Shown here piece after piece: positions 18,406-28,583 of a DNA stretch of 64,000 nucleotides (positions within the stretch are counted from its first letter, which is position 1; each line of letters starts with the position of its first letter). The notes beneath the pieces were generated by a model. That model worked only from the letters and a program-made list of their open reading frames with translations, was not told where the DNA came from and made no database searches. The position numbers were made by a program, and so were the translations under genes. This DNA comes from Leptospira sp. (lineage in GTDB: Bacteria; Spirochaetota; Leptospiria; Leptospirales; Leptospiraceae), in contig JACVCB010000002.1 of the NCBI GenBank assembly GCA_016742255.1, positions 144,501 to 208,500 of the forward strand, read 5' to 3'.

Positions 18406-19932
18406 ATGCCACTTGCTCGTTTCAAACGATTTTTTCGTACTTTGTCTTTTGCCCGAGTGGTGTGCCTTGGTTTTTTTGCCGCCATCTTACTTGGGTCGTT
18501 TGGCTTGTACATTTCGGAAGAAGGTGAGTTGTCATTTGTCGATAGTCTCTATCTCTCCGCCTCGTCTATTTGTGTGACCGGTTTGTCACCCATCCCGCTT
18601 TCGGGTCTGAACCCTTCCACTCATTGGATCATGTTATTCCTCATCCAATTGGGGGGACTTGGGATCATCAGTTTTACTGTGATTGTTGGGTTTCTCATCA
18701 CCAAAGGGATTTCTAGGAATGCTCGTTTTAATGCCTTTGTTGGTGCTGCCATTGACACCCAAACGGAAACAGAGTCACTTGCCACCAATGAAGTGAACCG
18801 GATTTTACTTTCCATTATCAATATTTCATTTTCCATCGAAATCCTGGGAGCCATTGGTTTGTACCTCCATATGCCAGAAGGGGTGGAAGGGGAGAACACT
18901 CGTTGGTTTTTTTCCCTGTTTACGGCAGTCTCTTCTTTCAATAACGCTGGTTTTTCGATCACAGATGACCTTAGTGCCTTACGTTTGGATCCTTTTTCCC
19001 TGTACATCGTTTCGGGACTTGTGATTTTTGGAGGGATTGGATTCCCTGTCATCATCCTACTCGAGAAGGTGTTACTCACTATCTTTGTGAGAATCGTATA
19101 CCGCATTGAAGTGGTAGCAGAAACCCTCATGATGGAAAAAGCTTTAAAAACAGGGAATGTCCCACGTTTTTTGTTATTACCTGCACAGTTTTCCGCAATC
19201 TTAGAAAATCGAATTGAAGAGTACAACAAACACTTACGGGGAGAAACCACTCGGATCCAATCAAAACTTTTGGTGTATGGGTCTTTTGCTCTGTTATTAT
19301 TTGGATTTCTGGGAATTTATTTCTTAGAAAGGAGTAACCCTCATACCTTTCACGGCATGGAACTAGTTGATAAAATTTCCAATGCATTTTTTATGTCTGT
19401 TTGTTCCAGAACGGCTGGTTTTTCGACAATGGACCTTGGTCATTTGAATGATGCTACTGTGATCATCATCACCGTACTCATGTTTATTGGTGGGGGTCCA
19501 CAAGGAACTGCTGGTGGTATCAAAATCACAACTTTTGTTCTGTTACTTGCCTATTTAAAAAATGTCATCCAACCTTCCAAGCCTGTGATGTTATTTGGTG
19601 AAACTGTTTCTAAAAATTCAGTAGCAGTGGCAATTCGGGTTTATTTTTTAGCAACAGTATCCTTGGCATTTGTATTCATATTGCTTGGGATTTTAGACCA
19701 AAACCAACACTCTCTCCATGTTATCTTTTTTGAATTGATTTCTTCGTTTTCCACAGTGGGTTATAGTTTGAACCTGACTTCCCAATTAGGGGATATCGAG
19801 AAATTATTTTATGCTGCCGTAATGTATGTGGGTAGGGTGGGAATTTTTACGGTTCTCATCGCAGCGACAGGCCATTCGGGAGTCCCCAAAATGGGTACCA
19901 TCGACGACGGTGTAAAAATCCAAGTCGGGTAA
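18406..19932 (+). CDS. Trk/Ktr-type potassium uptake membrane subunit
   Basis: A 508-residue integral membrane protein of the TrkH/KtrB superfamily, a K+ (or Na+-coupled K+) translocating subunit. Four pore-loop repeats are visible: SSICVTGLSP, SSFNNAGFSI, SVCSRTAGFSTMD and SSFSTVGYSLN. Each has the selectivity-filter glycine, except that the layout is KtrB-like. The intramembrane gate region shows FIGGGPQGTAGGIK. A partner TrkA/KtrA regulatory subunit is not encoded nearby. The ATG at 18406 has AGGGA just upstream and is divergent from fusA. Confidence 0.9.
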   Translation: MPLARFKRFFRTLSFARVVCLGFFAAILLGSFGLYISEEGELSFVDSLYLSASSICVTGLSPIPLSGLNPSTHWIMLFLIQLGGLGIISFTVIVGFLITKGISRNARFNAFVGAAIDTQTETESLATNEVNRILLSIINISFSIEILGAIGLYLHMPEGVEGENTRWFFSLFTAVSSFNNAGFSITDDLSALRLDPFSLYIVSGLVIFGGIGFPVIILLEKVLLTIFVRIVYRIEVVAETLMMEKALKTGNVPRFLLLPAQFSAILENRIEEYNKHLRGETTRIQSKLLVYGSFALLLFGFLGIYFLERSNPHTFHGMELVDKISNAFFMSVCSRTAGFSTMDLGHLNDATVIIITVLMFIGGGPQGTAGGIKITTFVLLLAYLKNVIQPSKPVMLFGETVSKNSVAVAIRVYFLATVSLAFVFILLGILDQNQHSLHVIFFELISSFSTVGYSLNLTSQLGDIEKLFYAAVMYVGRVGIFTVLIAATGHSGVPKMGTIDDGVKIQVG

Positions 19933-19977
19933 AATGGATAGAAAAATCAGTTTTAGTAAATTTAGGCACAATCAGGA

Positions 19978-21002
19978 TTGGTAGTTGTGAAAATGTCAGT
20001 GAAAGAGTTATTCCTCTCCTATTGGAAATCTCCCGTTCTTAGTTCAGAAGAAGAGAAACAAGAAGTTCTTAAAAAAGAAAAAAAACAAAAACTGGGACAA
20101 ATCGAATCTCGGTTGGAGTCACTTGAGATATTGATATCGAATGATAAACTCGCAGATGCAAATATTTTATTAAAATACGTAGTGTACGATTTGGTAAACT
20201 ATTACCAAAGTTTAAATGGCAAAAAAGAAATTCCAAAAGACAGTGACTTGTCTTCTTTTCAATTGCCAGAAACAAAATCAAAAGCATTTCAGTTTTTAAA
20301 AAACTTCAACCACCAAGTAGATATTACTGAAGCTAAGATAAACGAAATGTTTGATGGCTGTTTATTGACTTATAACTTTTTAATTGATGAATCAAAATCA
20401 TTATTCCGTTCCAAAATGGAAACGAATCTTGATCGATTCAAACAGATTCGAAAAATTCGTATCATTTCTGTAACATCAATTTTGCTTTTATCACTCATTT
20501 CTGTTTTATATTACCAATATAAATTTCCAGTTTTGAAAGACCAAACCATCAAAATGTATACATTTGTGGATAAAGAACACCCACAAACTTCGGAATCAAT
20601 GATGGTTTCTTTACCTGTTTCGAAAACTGGGGTTGGTGTTTGGAATGAGTATGTATTTACACTTCCTGAAACAATGAATCAATTTGGTGGACTCAGGATT
20701 GATCCTTTGGAACAAAGAGGAATTCGTTTTGTTTTGGATGATCTACAGATACTGGATACAAACGGCAAAGTTTTGTATTCTAAAAAAATCACTGTAAGCC
20801 AAAGTTTATTGCCAGAAGATTACCAAGACTTCTTAGAAATTAGTGATATCAAAACCGCTGGGAAACAATTGCCAGGTGAGTTAGTCGAAATGATTTCCAC
20901 TGGTAGAGATCCAAAAATTCTTTTAGTGTTTCCTACATTAGAGAATGCTAAAACAATCAAAGTCAAAATGAAATACATTGAAGCCCATAAAGTGAAGAAA
21001 AA

Positions 21003-21006
<4 letters not shown>
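19978..21006 (+). CDS. Unknown single-pass membrane protein
   Basis: A protein of up to 342 residues that I do not recognise. Residues 25-155 are charged and helical, cytoplasmic by prediction. One membrane segment lies at about 161-181, and the C-terminal 160 residues are beta-rich and probably extracytoplasmic. The start is unclear between TTG 19978 and ATG 19993; both lie close after an AGGA. Its stop overlaps the start of the UbiA-family gene by four bases (ATGA), so the two products are made together and may work on the same envelope glycan pathway, which is inference. Confidence 0.65.
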
Positions 21007-21902
<896 letters not shown>

Positions 21903-21904
21903 AG

Positions 21905-22414
21905 ATGAAAATTTGGAAACAGTTGCCTTATGGCTGGAAAGTGGTGTTTGCCTTTGTTTTCTTTTTTTCCGCAACCTTAGGATTTGCTTATTTTAAGGCT
22001 AGGGACACAAATCCATCCATTCCCATTGAGGCTCTAGCAACAACCCCAACGGAAGCAAGTTCCTGGAAAGGCCACCCCAAGGTGGTGTATTTCTGGGCAA
22101 CTTGGTGTACTGTATGCAAAGCCTACACACCAATCCTTGAAGCCAATTTAAAATTTTTACCAAAAGAAACCATGTTTTTGTCTGTTTTGGAATCGGAAGA
22201 TTCTGAAGAGACCAAAGAAATCCTCTCCCACCTTTCTTCAGAATCAACTTACCCGATTTACACTGCAGATTACCGAATGTTAAAAGAATGGAGGATTTCT
22301 GCTTACCCAACTACAATCTTTGTCAATGCCAATGGAAAAGTTGTTTTTGCAGACTCAGGAATTTTGAGTCCCATTGGATTTTGGATCCGTTCTTTTCTTT
22401 TGCGCTTTTTTTAA
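21905..22414 (+). CDS. Membrane-anchored thioredoxin-like (TlpA-type) protein
   Basis: A 169-residue protein with an N-terminal anchor or signal (VVFAFVFFFSATLGFAYF, about 13-30) and a thioredoxin fold outside the membrane. The active site is WCTVC (Cys68, Cys71) and the cis-Pro loop is AYPTT. Likely a reductant or disulfide exchanger for exported proteins. The ATG at 21905 is chosen because it starts just before the membrane segment and two bases after the UbiA gene stop; a longer frame starting at 21836 would overlap that gene for no reason. Confidence 0.8.
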   Translation: MKIWKQLPYGWKVVFAFVFFFSATLGFAYFKARDTNPSIPIEALATTPTEASSWKGHPKVVYFWATWCTVCKAYTPILEANLKFLPKETMFLSVLESEDSEETKEILSHLSSESTYPIYTADYRMLKEWRISAYPTTIFVNANGKVVFADSGILSPIGFWIRSFLLRFF

Positions 22415-22431
22415 ACTGTCGATGATCTAGT

Positions 22432-23205
22432 ATGGACTCGAGCTTCAAACCCAAGCCACTTTTGAATAAGTCGGAACTCCGGCAAATCAAACGAAGTAAA
22501 ACGAGGGTTGAAGGAAAAAAAGTCATCACCGATGACGTCAAAAAACTCAAATCACTTAAAGTCACACCGGAACTTAGTTTCCAAGAGTCGATTGATTACT
22601 ACAAAGAACCCATTTGGATCGAATATTACATTCCAAAAGAATCTAGGTTTGCTTTTGAAACCAAATATCTATTTATCTTGTTAGTTGATCCTAAGACCAC
22701 TGATGAAGAATGTGATTTAGCTAGAAAAGAAGCCCAAGAGAAAAATGAAATCGTAGATGTTTTTGGGTATATGGAATCCCATCCCGATTCTATACGTCTC
22801 ATTGAAGATTCTTACCATTCCACCATGTCGATGCATGAAACCATCCACCATATTTATCGCAATTATAAAGAAACTGGTGCCACTGAAGATTTAAAAACTG
22901 CCTGTTACCTGACAGAGGCATTACTCAAATACGAACCAACCATTGCAGGGCTCACGTATTTTCGTGATTATAGTATCTATAATTTAAACTATTGGATACG
23001 AACGTTAAATCGATTGAAAATTGACTTTGCATTAGAAGATGCAACCGTATCCCTTCTCATCAAACGAAGGAACGAACTTTGGGAAATGGAAAATCGGGAA
23101 GAAGATGAAGACTTTGATTTGTTAGCTGCATTGTTTTTTGAGCAGGCTTTTCCAAACCGAGGAGCGGGTGAACTTTCGAGTGATGACATGTTATTATTTG
23201 AATGA
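22432..23205 (+). CDS. Unknown soluble protein
   Basis: A 257-residue protein I cannot place. It is charged, mostly helical, without signal or membrane segments. The first 45 residues are very basic (KRSKTRVEGKK), and the C-terminus is acidic (ENREEDEDFD). The middle has aromatic-rich helices around residues 130-200 with a TPR-like flavour but no clear repeat. It follows the thioredoxin-like gene by 17 bases on the same strand and converges with 23234-24100. There is no clear ribosome binding site. Confidence 0.6.
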   Translation: MDSSFKPKPLLNKSELRQIKRSKTRVEGKKVITDDVKKLKSLKVTPELSFQESIDYYKEPIWIEYYIPKESRFAFETKYLFILLVDPKTTDEECDLARKEAQEKNEIVDVFGYMESHPDSIRLIEDSYHSTMSMHETIHHIYRNYKETGATEDLKTACYLTEALLKYEPTIAGLTYFRDYSIYNLNYWIRTLNRLKIDFALEDATVSLLIKRRNELWEMENREEDEDFDLLAALFFEQAFPNRGAGELSSDDMLLFE

Positions 23206-23233
23206 ATCACATCGTCATTTATTTTTTATACAC

Positions 23234-24100
23234 TTAACTCACAAACCAACGAAATAAATCGATATGGTCTTTTGTGGATTGGAAAGTTTGATCTGCAGAT
23301 AAAGTGGTGACTTCGTTTAGTTTCATGGAAACGGGGATTCGTTTTTCTTGGAAGGTAAACGTTAATTTGGATACGGATTTTACTGATTCTTTCCAATGTT
23401 TTTCTGTTACTTGTTCTTCTGTGAGTGGAAAACTATCCAAAAATACCTTCCAAAAATCCTTTCCATCGATGAGCACCTCTGAGATCCCACTGATCCCCAT
23501 TTTTAAATCACGAAATAGATTTTCTCGGTTAAAATCTTTGATGCCGATCGACAAAAATGGTTTTTCTCTTTTGATTTTTTCTAAATTTGGGATCAACAAC
23601 TTTGTATCTATTTTATCCCAATCCAATACTAAAAAATGACATGGACCAACTAACAATCTTTTGAGTAAAAATTCAGGATTGGATTCCGTAAAAACAGAAT
23701 ATCCAAGAGATTTTAAAACCCTCGAAATGTTTTGGTCGAGGATTTGATCTTTCGTACAAACAATCCAAGTTAATTTTTTTTCTGGCTCTGGGTGGAGAGG
23801 TAGAGTATGAATTTTCTGAAAAGGTTTATCCCATAAGAAGGAAACACCTGCGGATTTGTATTCCTTTTTTTCTTCCTTTGAAAATTGTCCGCATAAGATT
23901 GGTTCGATGCTCCAATCCAAAAGTTCTTTTGCTAAATCTGGACTTGGTTTGGAAAAAACTCTAACACAATCAGGGAAATCTTTCCAATTTTTACTTGTAC
24001 ATTCTTTCACTACGGACCCATTTACTTGTAACCAAGCAATCATGAGTTCTTTTTCCCGCTCTGGGAGTTGTGTCAAAACGGCTCCGAATAGTGAGTCCAT
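23234..24100 (-). CDS. Unknown protein with degenerate receiver-like domain
   Basis: A 288-residue soluble protein. Residues about 107-225 have the alternating strand/helix pattern of a response-regulator receiver (WIVCTKDQI..., FLVLDWDKID, SIGIKDF). The acidic pocket and the phospho-acceptor context are not conserved, so this is at best a pseudo-receiver. The last 60 residues (TFTFQEKRIPVSMKLNEV) look like a small beta domain, perhaps PilZ-like, though I would not press that. Divergent from the PhaR-like gene by 57 bases. Confidence 0.5.
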   Translation of the reverse strand: MDSLFGAVLTQLPEREKELMIAWLQVNGSVVKECTSKNWKDFPDCVRVFSKPSPDLAKELLDWSIEPILCGQFSKEEKKEYKSAGVSFLWDKPFQKIHTLPLHPEPEKKLTWIVCTKDQILDQNISRVLKSLGYSVFTESNPEFLLKRLLVGPCHFLVLDWDKIDTKLLIPNLEKIKREKPFLSIGIKDFNRENLFRDLKMGISGISEVLIDGKDFWKVFLDSFPLTEEQVTEKHWKESVKSVSKLTFTFQEKRIPVSMKLNEVTTLSADQTFQSTKDHIDLFRWFVS

Positions 24101-24157
24101 ACGATTGTATTTTAGTTGACCCCCTAGGCTTGAAAGTCATTTTAAAAAGCATCTCCG

Positions 24158-24706
24158 ATGAAGCTCCTCAAGCGATACGCAAACCGTAGGCTCTATGATC
24201 CAGAAACAAGTTCCACCATCACCTTAGAAGATGTGGCAAAGATGATCATCGGTGGGGAAGAAATCAAAGTCCAAGACAACCTTTCTGGCGAAGACATTAC
24301 ACCCAAGATCCTTGGACAAACTTTTTTAAAGGTAAGCCTTGGCCAAAGGAACGAAGATTTTTCTAATTTTATGTTAACTTCTCTCATCCGAGAGACCGGC
24401 CGTGATATTTCTGGTCTGTTTGAACGTTTGGTTTTAGGTGGAATTGGAGCCAATTACCTTACCCGCGAACGGTTGGAAAGGATTGTCAATTCGATGGTGG
24501 AACTCGGGGAATTGAAGGAAGTGGACTTTAGCCTTTATAGAGAAGATTTACTCCGAAAGATGGCATCCCGCGCGAGTGAAAAAAAGGAACAAATCCAAAA
24601 GGATTTGGAAAAATTCAGCCAATCCATTTTGGAAGAAGACAAAGCAACCCTTGGCGACTTATCTGAAAAATTAAAAGAAGTCGCAGAAAAATTAAAAGAA
24701 AATTAG
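24158..24706 (+). CDS. PhaR-like polyhydroxyalkanoate accumulation regulator
   Basis: A 182-residue protein. The N-terminal 60 residues match the PHB/PHA accumulation regulator DNA-binding domain: [17 protein letters not shown], then TLEDVAKMI and a GEDIT motif. The C-terminal third is a charged coiled coil ([15 protein letters not shown]...). In PHA producers PhaR represses phasin genes and binds PHA granules. No PHA synthase or phasin gene lies in the window, so the target here is unknown. Confidence 0.8.
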   Translation: MKLLKRYANRRLYDPETSSTITLEDVAKMIIGGEEIKVQDNLSGEDITPKILGQTFLKVSLGQRNEDFSNFMLTSLIRETGRDISGLFERLVLGGIGANYLTRERLERIVNSMVELGELKEVDFSLYREDLLRKMASRASEKKEQIQKDLEKFSQSILEEDKATLGDLSEKLKEVAEKLKEN

Positions 24707-24747
24707 CCAAAATGAGTTAGAATGTCCTCCAATTTTAGGGGGAAGGA

Positions 24748-25632
24748 ATGAAATTCCAAAATGTTCTACTATTCGTCTTTTTATGGAATGTAAGTGTATT
24801 TTCAGAACAAGATGAGGTCTTTTTTGAAACCCAAAGGAAACGACTTTCCTCTTCCGATATCTTCGAAATTCGTGATGCCATTGACCGATTAACATTTATT
24901 AAATCAAATCGAGGTTATAGGGATATACTTTCTGCCTTAGAGGGGACACCCAATTTCCCAACGAGTGAGAACAATGCCCCCGCGGTGAAATTTTATGCGG
25001 CAAAAGCTCTTGCGAAAAAAGGGGACAAAATTGCGATTCCTGTTCTCACCAAAACGTTTCAAAAAGAGTCGGCTTCCATCATCGAATACAACCCTCCAAA
25101 GGTAAGAAAAATCAGTGACGGTGTTGCCGATCGTCATTCTACATCGAGCCCGTACTTTTATGAAGATGGTGAAATTTCCATGGTATTGGCTTGTGGAGAG
25201 ATGTTACGAGCGTTAGGTTCGCTCCCATCCACGGAATCCTCCGAACAAGCGATAAAACAAGCATTGTCTCATCCTAATTTTTATATTCGAAGTTCTGCAG
25301 CCGATGCGATGTATGAATCCCATCGTAAGGAGTGGATCACTACTCTTGCGGATGGACTTGGGAAGGAACAGGTTCCCTATGCAAAAATCTCCATTTTATC
25401 GGCCATTGTGGGTTTAGAACGATTACCCAACCAAAATTTTAAAGCGGTGACAGAGATGTTATCCCATGAGGATCCAGAAGTAAGAAAAAAAGCCTCTCTA
25501 GCTTTACGCCGATTAGACCTTAGGATTGCAGCACCTTACCTAGAAAAGGCGATTCTTGTTGAAAATCACCCAAATGTTTTATCTCAAATGAAAGAAGATC
25601 ATTCCTATCTACTTTCATTTCGTAGCCCCTAG
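24748..25632 (+). CDS. Secreted HEAT-repeat protein
   Basis: A 294-residue protein with a signal peptide (about 1-19, ending VSVFS-EQ). The rest is alpha-helical repeats of the HEAT/PBS-lyase type, clearest at HEDPEVRKKASLALRRLDL (about 245-263) and in HPNFYIRSSAADAMY. Such proteins are binding scaffolds, here probably periplasmic. AGGGGGAAGGA directly precedes the ATG, a strong ribosome binding site. No partner is evident in the neighbouring genes. Confidence 0.75.
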   Translation: MKFQNVLLFVFLWNVSVFSEQDEVFFETQRKRLSSSDIFEIRDAIDRLTFIKSNRGYRDILSALEGTPNFPTSENNAPAVKFYAAKALAKKGDKIAIPVLTKTFQKESASIIEYNPPKVRKISDGVADRHSTSSPYFYEDGEISMVLACGEMLRALGSLPSTESSEQAIKQALSHPNFYIRSSAADAMYESHRKEWITTLADGLGKEQVPYAKISILSAIVGLERLPNQNFKAVTEMLSHEDPEVRKKASLALRRLDLRIAAPYLEKAILVENHPNVLSQMKEDHSYLLSFRSP

Positions 25633-25698
25633 ACTTATTTCATTTCATTGTGGACAAATCTAGATTTTCTTTAAAAATGTGACTTAAACGGAGAAATT

Positions 25699-26613
25699 AT
25701 GAAATTTAATAGTATTTTAGATGCCATTGGCAATACACCACATATCCGATTGTCTCGTTTGTTTGGAACTGATCACGAAGTCTATATGAAACTAGAAAGA
25801 CAGAACCCAGGTGGATCGATTAAAGATCGAATCGCTCTTGCTATGATTGAAGATGCCGAAAAATCAGGAAAACTTAAAAAAGATTCCATTATTGTTGAGC
25901 CAACATCTGGAAATACTGGGATTGGTCTTGCTATGGTTGCAGCTGTGAAAGGTTATGCGATTACTCTAGTAATGCCAGAACATATGTCAGTTGAAAGACG
26001 CCGGATTATGGCAGCATACGGCGCTAAGTTTGAACTCACTCCAAGAGAAAAAGGAATGCCAGGTGCAATTGCAAAAGCACAAGAGATGGTAGCAGCCAAT
26101 CCTAATGCTTGGATGCCGCAACAGTTTGAAAACGAAGCCAATATCCAAGTTCATAGAGAAAAAACAGCAGAAGAGATTGCAAAAGATTTTCCAGATGGTT
26201 TGGACTATATCATCACTGGAGTGGGCACAGGTGGGCATATTTCTGGTTGTGCAGAAAACTTAAAAAAACGTTTTCCTAAACTAAAGGTATTTGCGGTAGA
26301 ACCAGAAGGTTCTCCTGTTCTCAGTGGTGGTAAACCAGGTCCACACCCTCTCCAAGGGATTGGTGCTGGTTTCATTCCTAAAAACTGTAAAACAGAATTA
26401 CTCGATGGGATCATCACTGTTGGAAAAGAAGAGTCGTTCACAATGGCTGTTCTTGCTGCGAAAAAAGAAGGTATTTTTATTGGAACCTCTTCAGGTGCAA
26501 GCCTTGCTGCAGTTTCCAAAAAGCTAAAAGAAATTCCTGCAGGCTCCAAAGTGCTTACATTCTGCTATGATACAGGTGAAAGATATTTATCTGTGGAAGG
26601 ACTGTTCGTTTAA
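25699..26613 (+). CDS. cysK: Cysteine synthase A
   Basis: Makes cysteine from O-acetylserine and sulfide with PLP. It is 304 residues, normal for the family. The PLP lysine lies in [11 protein letters not shown], the substrate loop is [12 protein letters not shown], the phosphate-binding loop is [10 protein letters not shown] and the late Ser motif is GTSSGAS. GGAG lies before the ATG. It uses the sulfide produced by the sulfite reductase encoded at 43008-46452. The topA reading frame opens 11 bases after its stop. Confidence 0.95.
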   Translation: MKFNSILDAIGNTPHIRLSRLFGTDHEVYMKLERQNPGGSIKDRIALAMIEDAEKSGKLKKDSIIVEPTSGNTGIGLAMVAAVKGYAITLVMPEHMSVERRRIMAAYGAKFELTPREKGMPGAIAKAQEMVAANPNAWMPQQFENEANIQVHREKTAEEIAKDFPDGLDYIITGVGTGGHISGCAENLKKRFPKLKVFAVEPEGSPVLSGGKPGPHPLQGIGAGFIPKNCKTELLDGIITVGKEESFTMAVLAAKKEGIFIGTSSGASLAAVSKKLKEIPAGSKVLTFCYDTGERYLSVEGLFV

Positions 26614-26636
26614 TTTTTGTTTGATGAGAATTTAAA

Positions 26637-28583
26637 ATCACCAATTTAATTATTGTCGAATCTCCTACAAAAGCAACAACCATCAATTCTTATTTAGGTA
26701 AGGATTGGTTAGTTGTTGCAACAAAAGGGCACATCAAAGACCTTCCGCCCAAATCGTATGGGGTGGACATCTCCAATTCTTTTGAACCTGAGTATGAATG
26801 GCTCAAAGGGAAAAAAAACCTCTTTGCCTCCATCGTTACACAAGCCAAAAAATGTTCCAAAATTTATATAGCAAGTGATCCAGACAGGGAAGGTGAGATT
26901 ATCGCCAAACATTGTTTTGATGAATTGGCAAAATTAAAAAAACCAATCTACCGATTGCGTTTAAAAGAAATCACAAAAGTTGAATTAAACATCCAATTAG
27001 AGAAACAAACTGGACTCGACCAAGGAGAAATTGAATCTCAAATTGCAAGAAGAGTGATCGACCGAATTTTTGGTTTTGAAGTTTCTCCTGATTTATGGAA
27101 ACAATTAAAAATACCAACATTATCAGCAGGAAGAGTTCAATCTACCGTTTTGCATTGGATATGCGATAGAGAAAAAGAAATACAAAACTTCTCAAAACAA
27201 ACTTACTTTTTACTCAAACTTCAAGGAACTCTGAACAAACAAAGTTCCGAACTCAAATACCAGACAAAAGAAAAACTGAATCAAGAAGATGTAAATGCGA
27301 TCGTAAAGGAACTCGGGATGATTCCCGAACCTTCTAAGTTGAAGGAACTTATTTTATCGAATATCAAAGTAAAACAATTCATTCGGAAACCTCCAAAAGC
27401 TTTCTCTACTGCTAGTTTACTTGAAGCGAGTTTTCGTTCTTTAAAATTTGATTCAAAAAAAACAATGAGAATTGCACAAAGTTTATTTGAAGGTAAAAAA
27501 TTACAATCGGGAGAAACGGTTGGTCTGATTACCTACATGAGATCTGATAGCACTCGTGTTTCAGATTCAAAACGTCAGTTAGGTGAAAATTATCTAAAAA
27601 AACACTTCCCAAAACTTCTGTTAGAAGGAAGTGGAAAACAGTCCAAACAAAAAAAATTCTCACAAGACGCTCATGAGGCAGTCATCCCCATTAATCCCAA
27701 TCTAACACCCCAGCAAATTCGAAATTATTTAACAATAGATGAATGGAAACTTTACCAATTGATTTGGGAACGATTTTTGGTCTCTCTCATGAAACCAGAA
27801 TCAGGTGAAGAAGTTGTGTATGAATTCCCAATCGGAAAACATCTATTCACTCATTCATTTGAAAGAATTTTTGATGGTGGTTTCAAAAACTTTCCGGATC
27901 CAATGATGGATAAAAAGAAAAGTACATTGGATGCAAAAATAGGAGATATTTTTTTCTACGAATCGTTTACGACTTTAGAAAAGGAAACAGAACCACCGGA
28001 ACGATATACCCAAGGTAAATTGATCCAAAAAATGGAAGATACGGGAGTGGGTCGTCCCTCCACTTACGCAAACATTCTTGAAACATTAAAACTGAGAAAG
28101 TACATTGTTGAGTACCAAAAAAACATAGGTCCTTCTGCTCTGGGAATGAAAGTGGATGGTTATTTGGATTTAAACTTTCATGATCTAATTGGTGAGTCAT
28201 TTACAAAGGACTTAGAACAAGAATTGGACCAAATCACTGGGAACAAAAATTCAAGGGTGGAATTAATTTCAGCATTTTATGTGAAGTTAAAACAAATTTT
28301 AAAATCACCTAGGAAAAAATTTGAAACGTTTGTTGCTGAGTTGGAAACAAACAAAACGAATGAAAAATCTGTTTCTGAAAGTTCGGGGATCAAATCAAAT
28401 CCTAACTCGAAAAAAAATAAGAACCAACATCTAACGAAGGAAAAGAGTCTAAATCTTACAGAGAAAAAAGTTTGCCCAAAATGTTCTGATGGGACCATCA
28501 AAACCAAATTAGGGAAAAATGGAAAAACCATTTATTTTTGTTCTCGTTACCCACACTGTGACTACATCACCTATGACAACTAA
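26637..28583 (+). CDS. topA: DNA topoisomerase I, unusual start
   Basis: Type IA topoisomerase relaxing negative supercoils. Toprim begins with LIIVESPTKA (metal Glu) and contains ASDPDREGE. The active-site Tyr is in LITYMRSDST (residue 300 from the start used here). The C-terminus has a single four-Cys zinc motif (CPKC...C-x5-C), fewer than E. coli. There is no ATG, GTG or TTG in frame before the Toprim motif: the frame is closed by TGA at 26625-26627, and the first regular start, GTG 26763, would delete the catalytic Glu. I give ATC at 26637 as a provisional start. An ATT start or a one-base frameshift joined to the ATG at 26624 are alternatives. hemH overlaps its end. Confidence 0.85.
   Translation: MTNLIIVESPTKATTINSYLGKDWLVVATKGHIKDLPPKSYGVDISNSFEPEYEWLKGKKNLFASIVTQAKKCSKIYIASDPDREGEIIAKHCFDELAKLKKPIYRLRLKEITKVELNIQLEKQTGLDQGEIESQIARRVIDRIFGFEVSPDLWKQLKIPTLSAGRVQSTVLHWICDREKEIQNFSKQTYFLLKLQGTLNKQSSELKYQTKEKLNQEDVNAIVKELGMIPEPSKLKELILSNIKVKQFIRKPPKAFSTASLLEASFRSLKFDSKKTMRIAQSLFEGKKLQSGETVGLITYMRSDSTRVSDSKRQLGENYLKKHFPKLLLEGSGKQSKQKKFSQDAHEAVIPINPNLTPQQIRNYLTIDEWKLYQLIWERFLVSLMKPESGEEVVYEFPIGKHLFTHSFERIFDGGFKNFPDPMMDKKKSTLDAKIGDIFFYESFTTLEKETEPPERYTQGKLIQKMEDTGVGRPSTYANILETLKLRKYIVEYQKNIGPSALGMKVDGYLDLNFHDLIGESFTKDLEQELDQITGNKNSRVELISAFYVKLKQILKSPRKKFETFVAELETNKTNEKSVSESSGIKSNPNSKKNKNQHLTKEKSLNLTEKKVCPKCSDGTIKTKLGKNGKTIYFCSRYPHCDYITYDN

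Noticed and set aside
26763..26765. GTG as the start of topA
   Set aside because: Toprim coding, including the catalytic Glu motif, lies upstream in the same frame.
28519..28572. Longer N-terminus for hemH
   Set aside because: These codons are topA sequence in another frame; the family N-terminus starts after ATG 28573.
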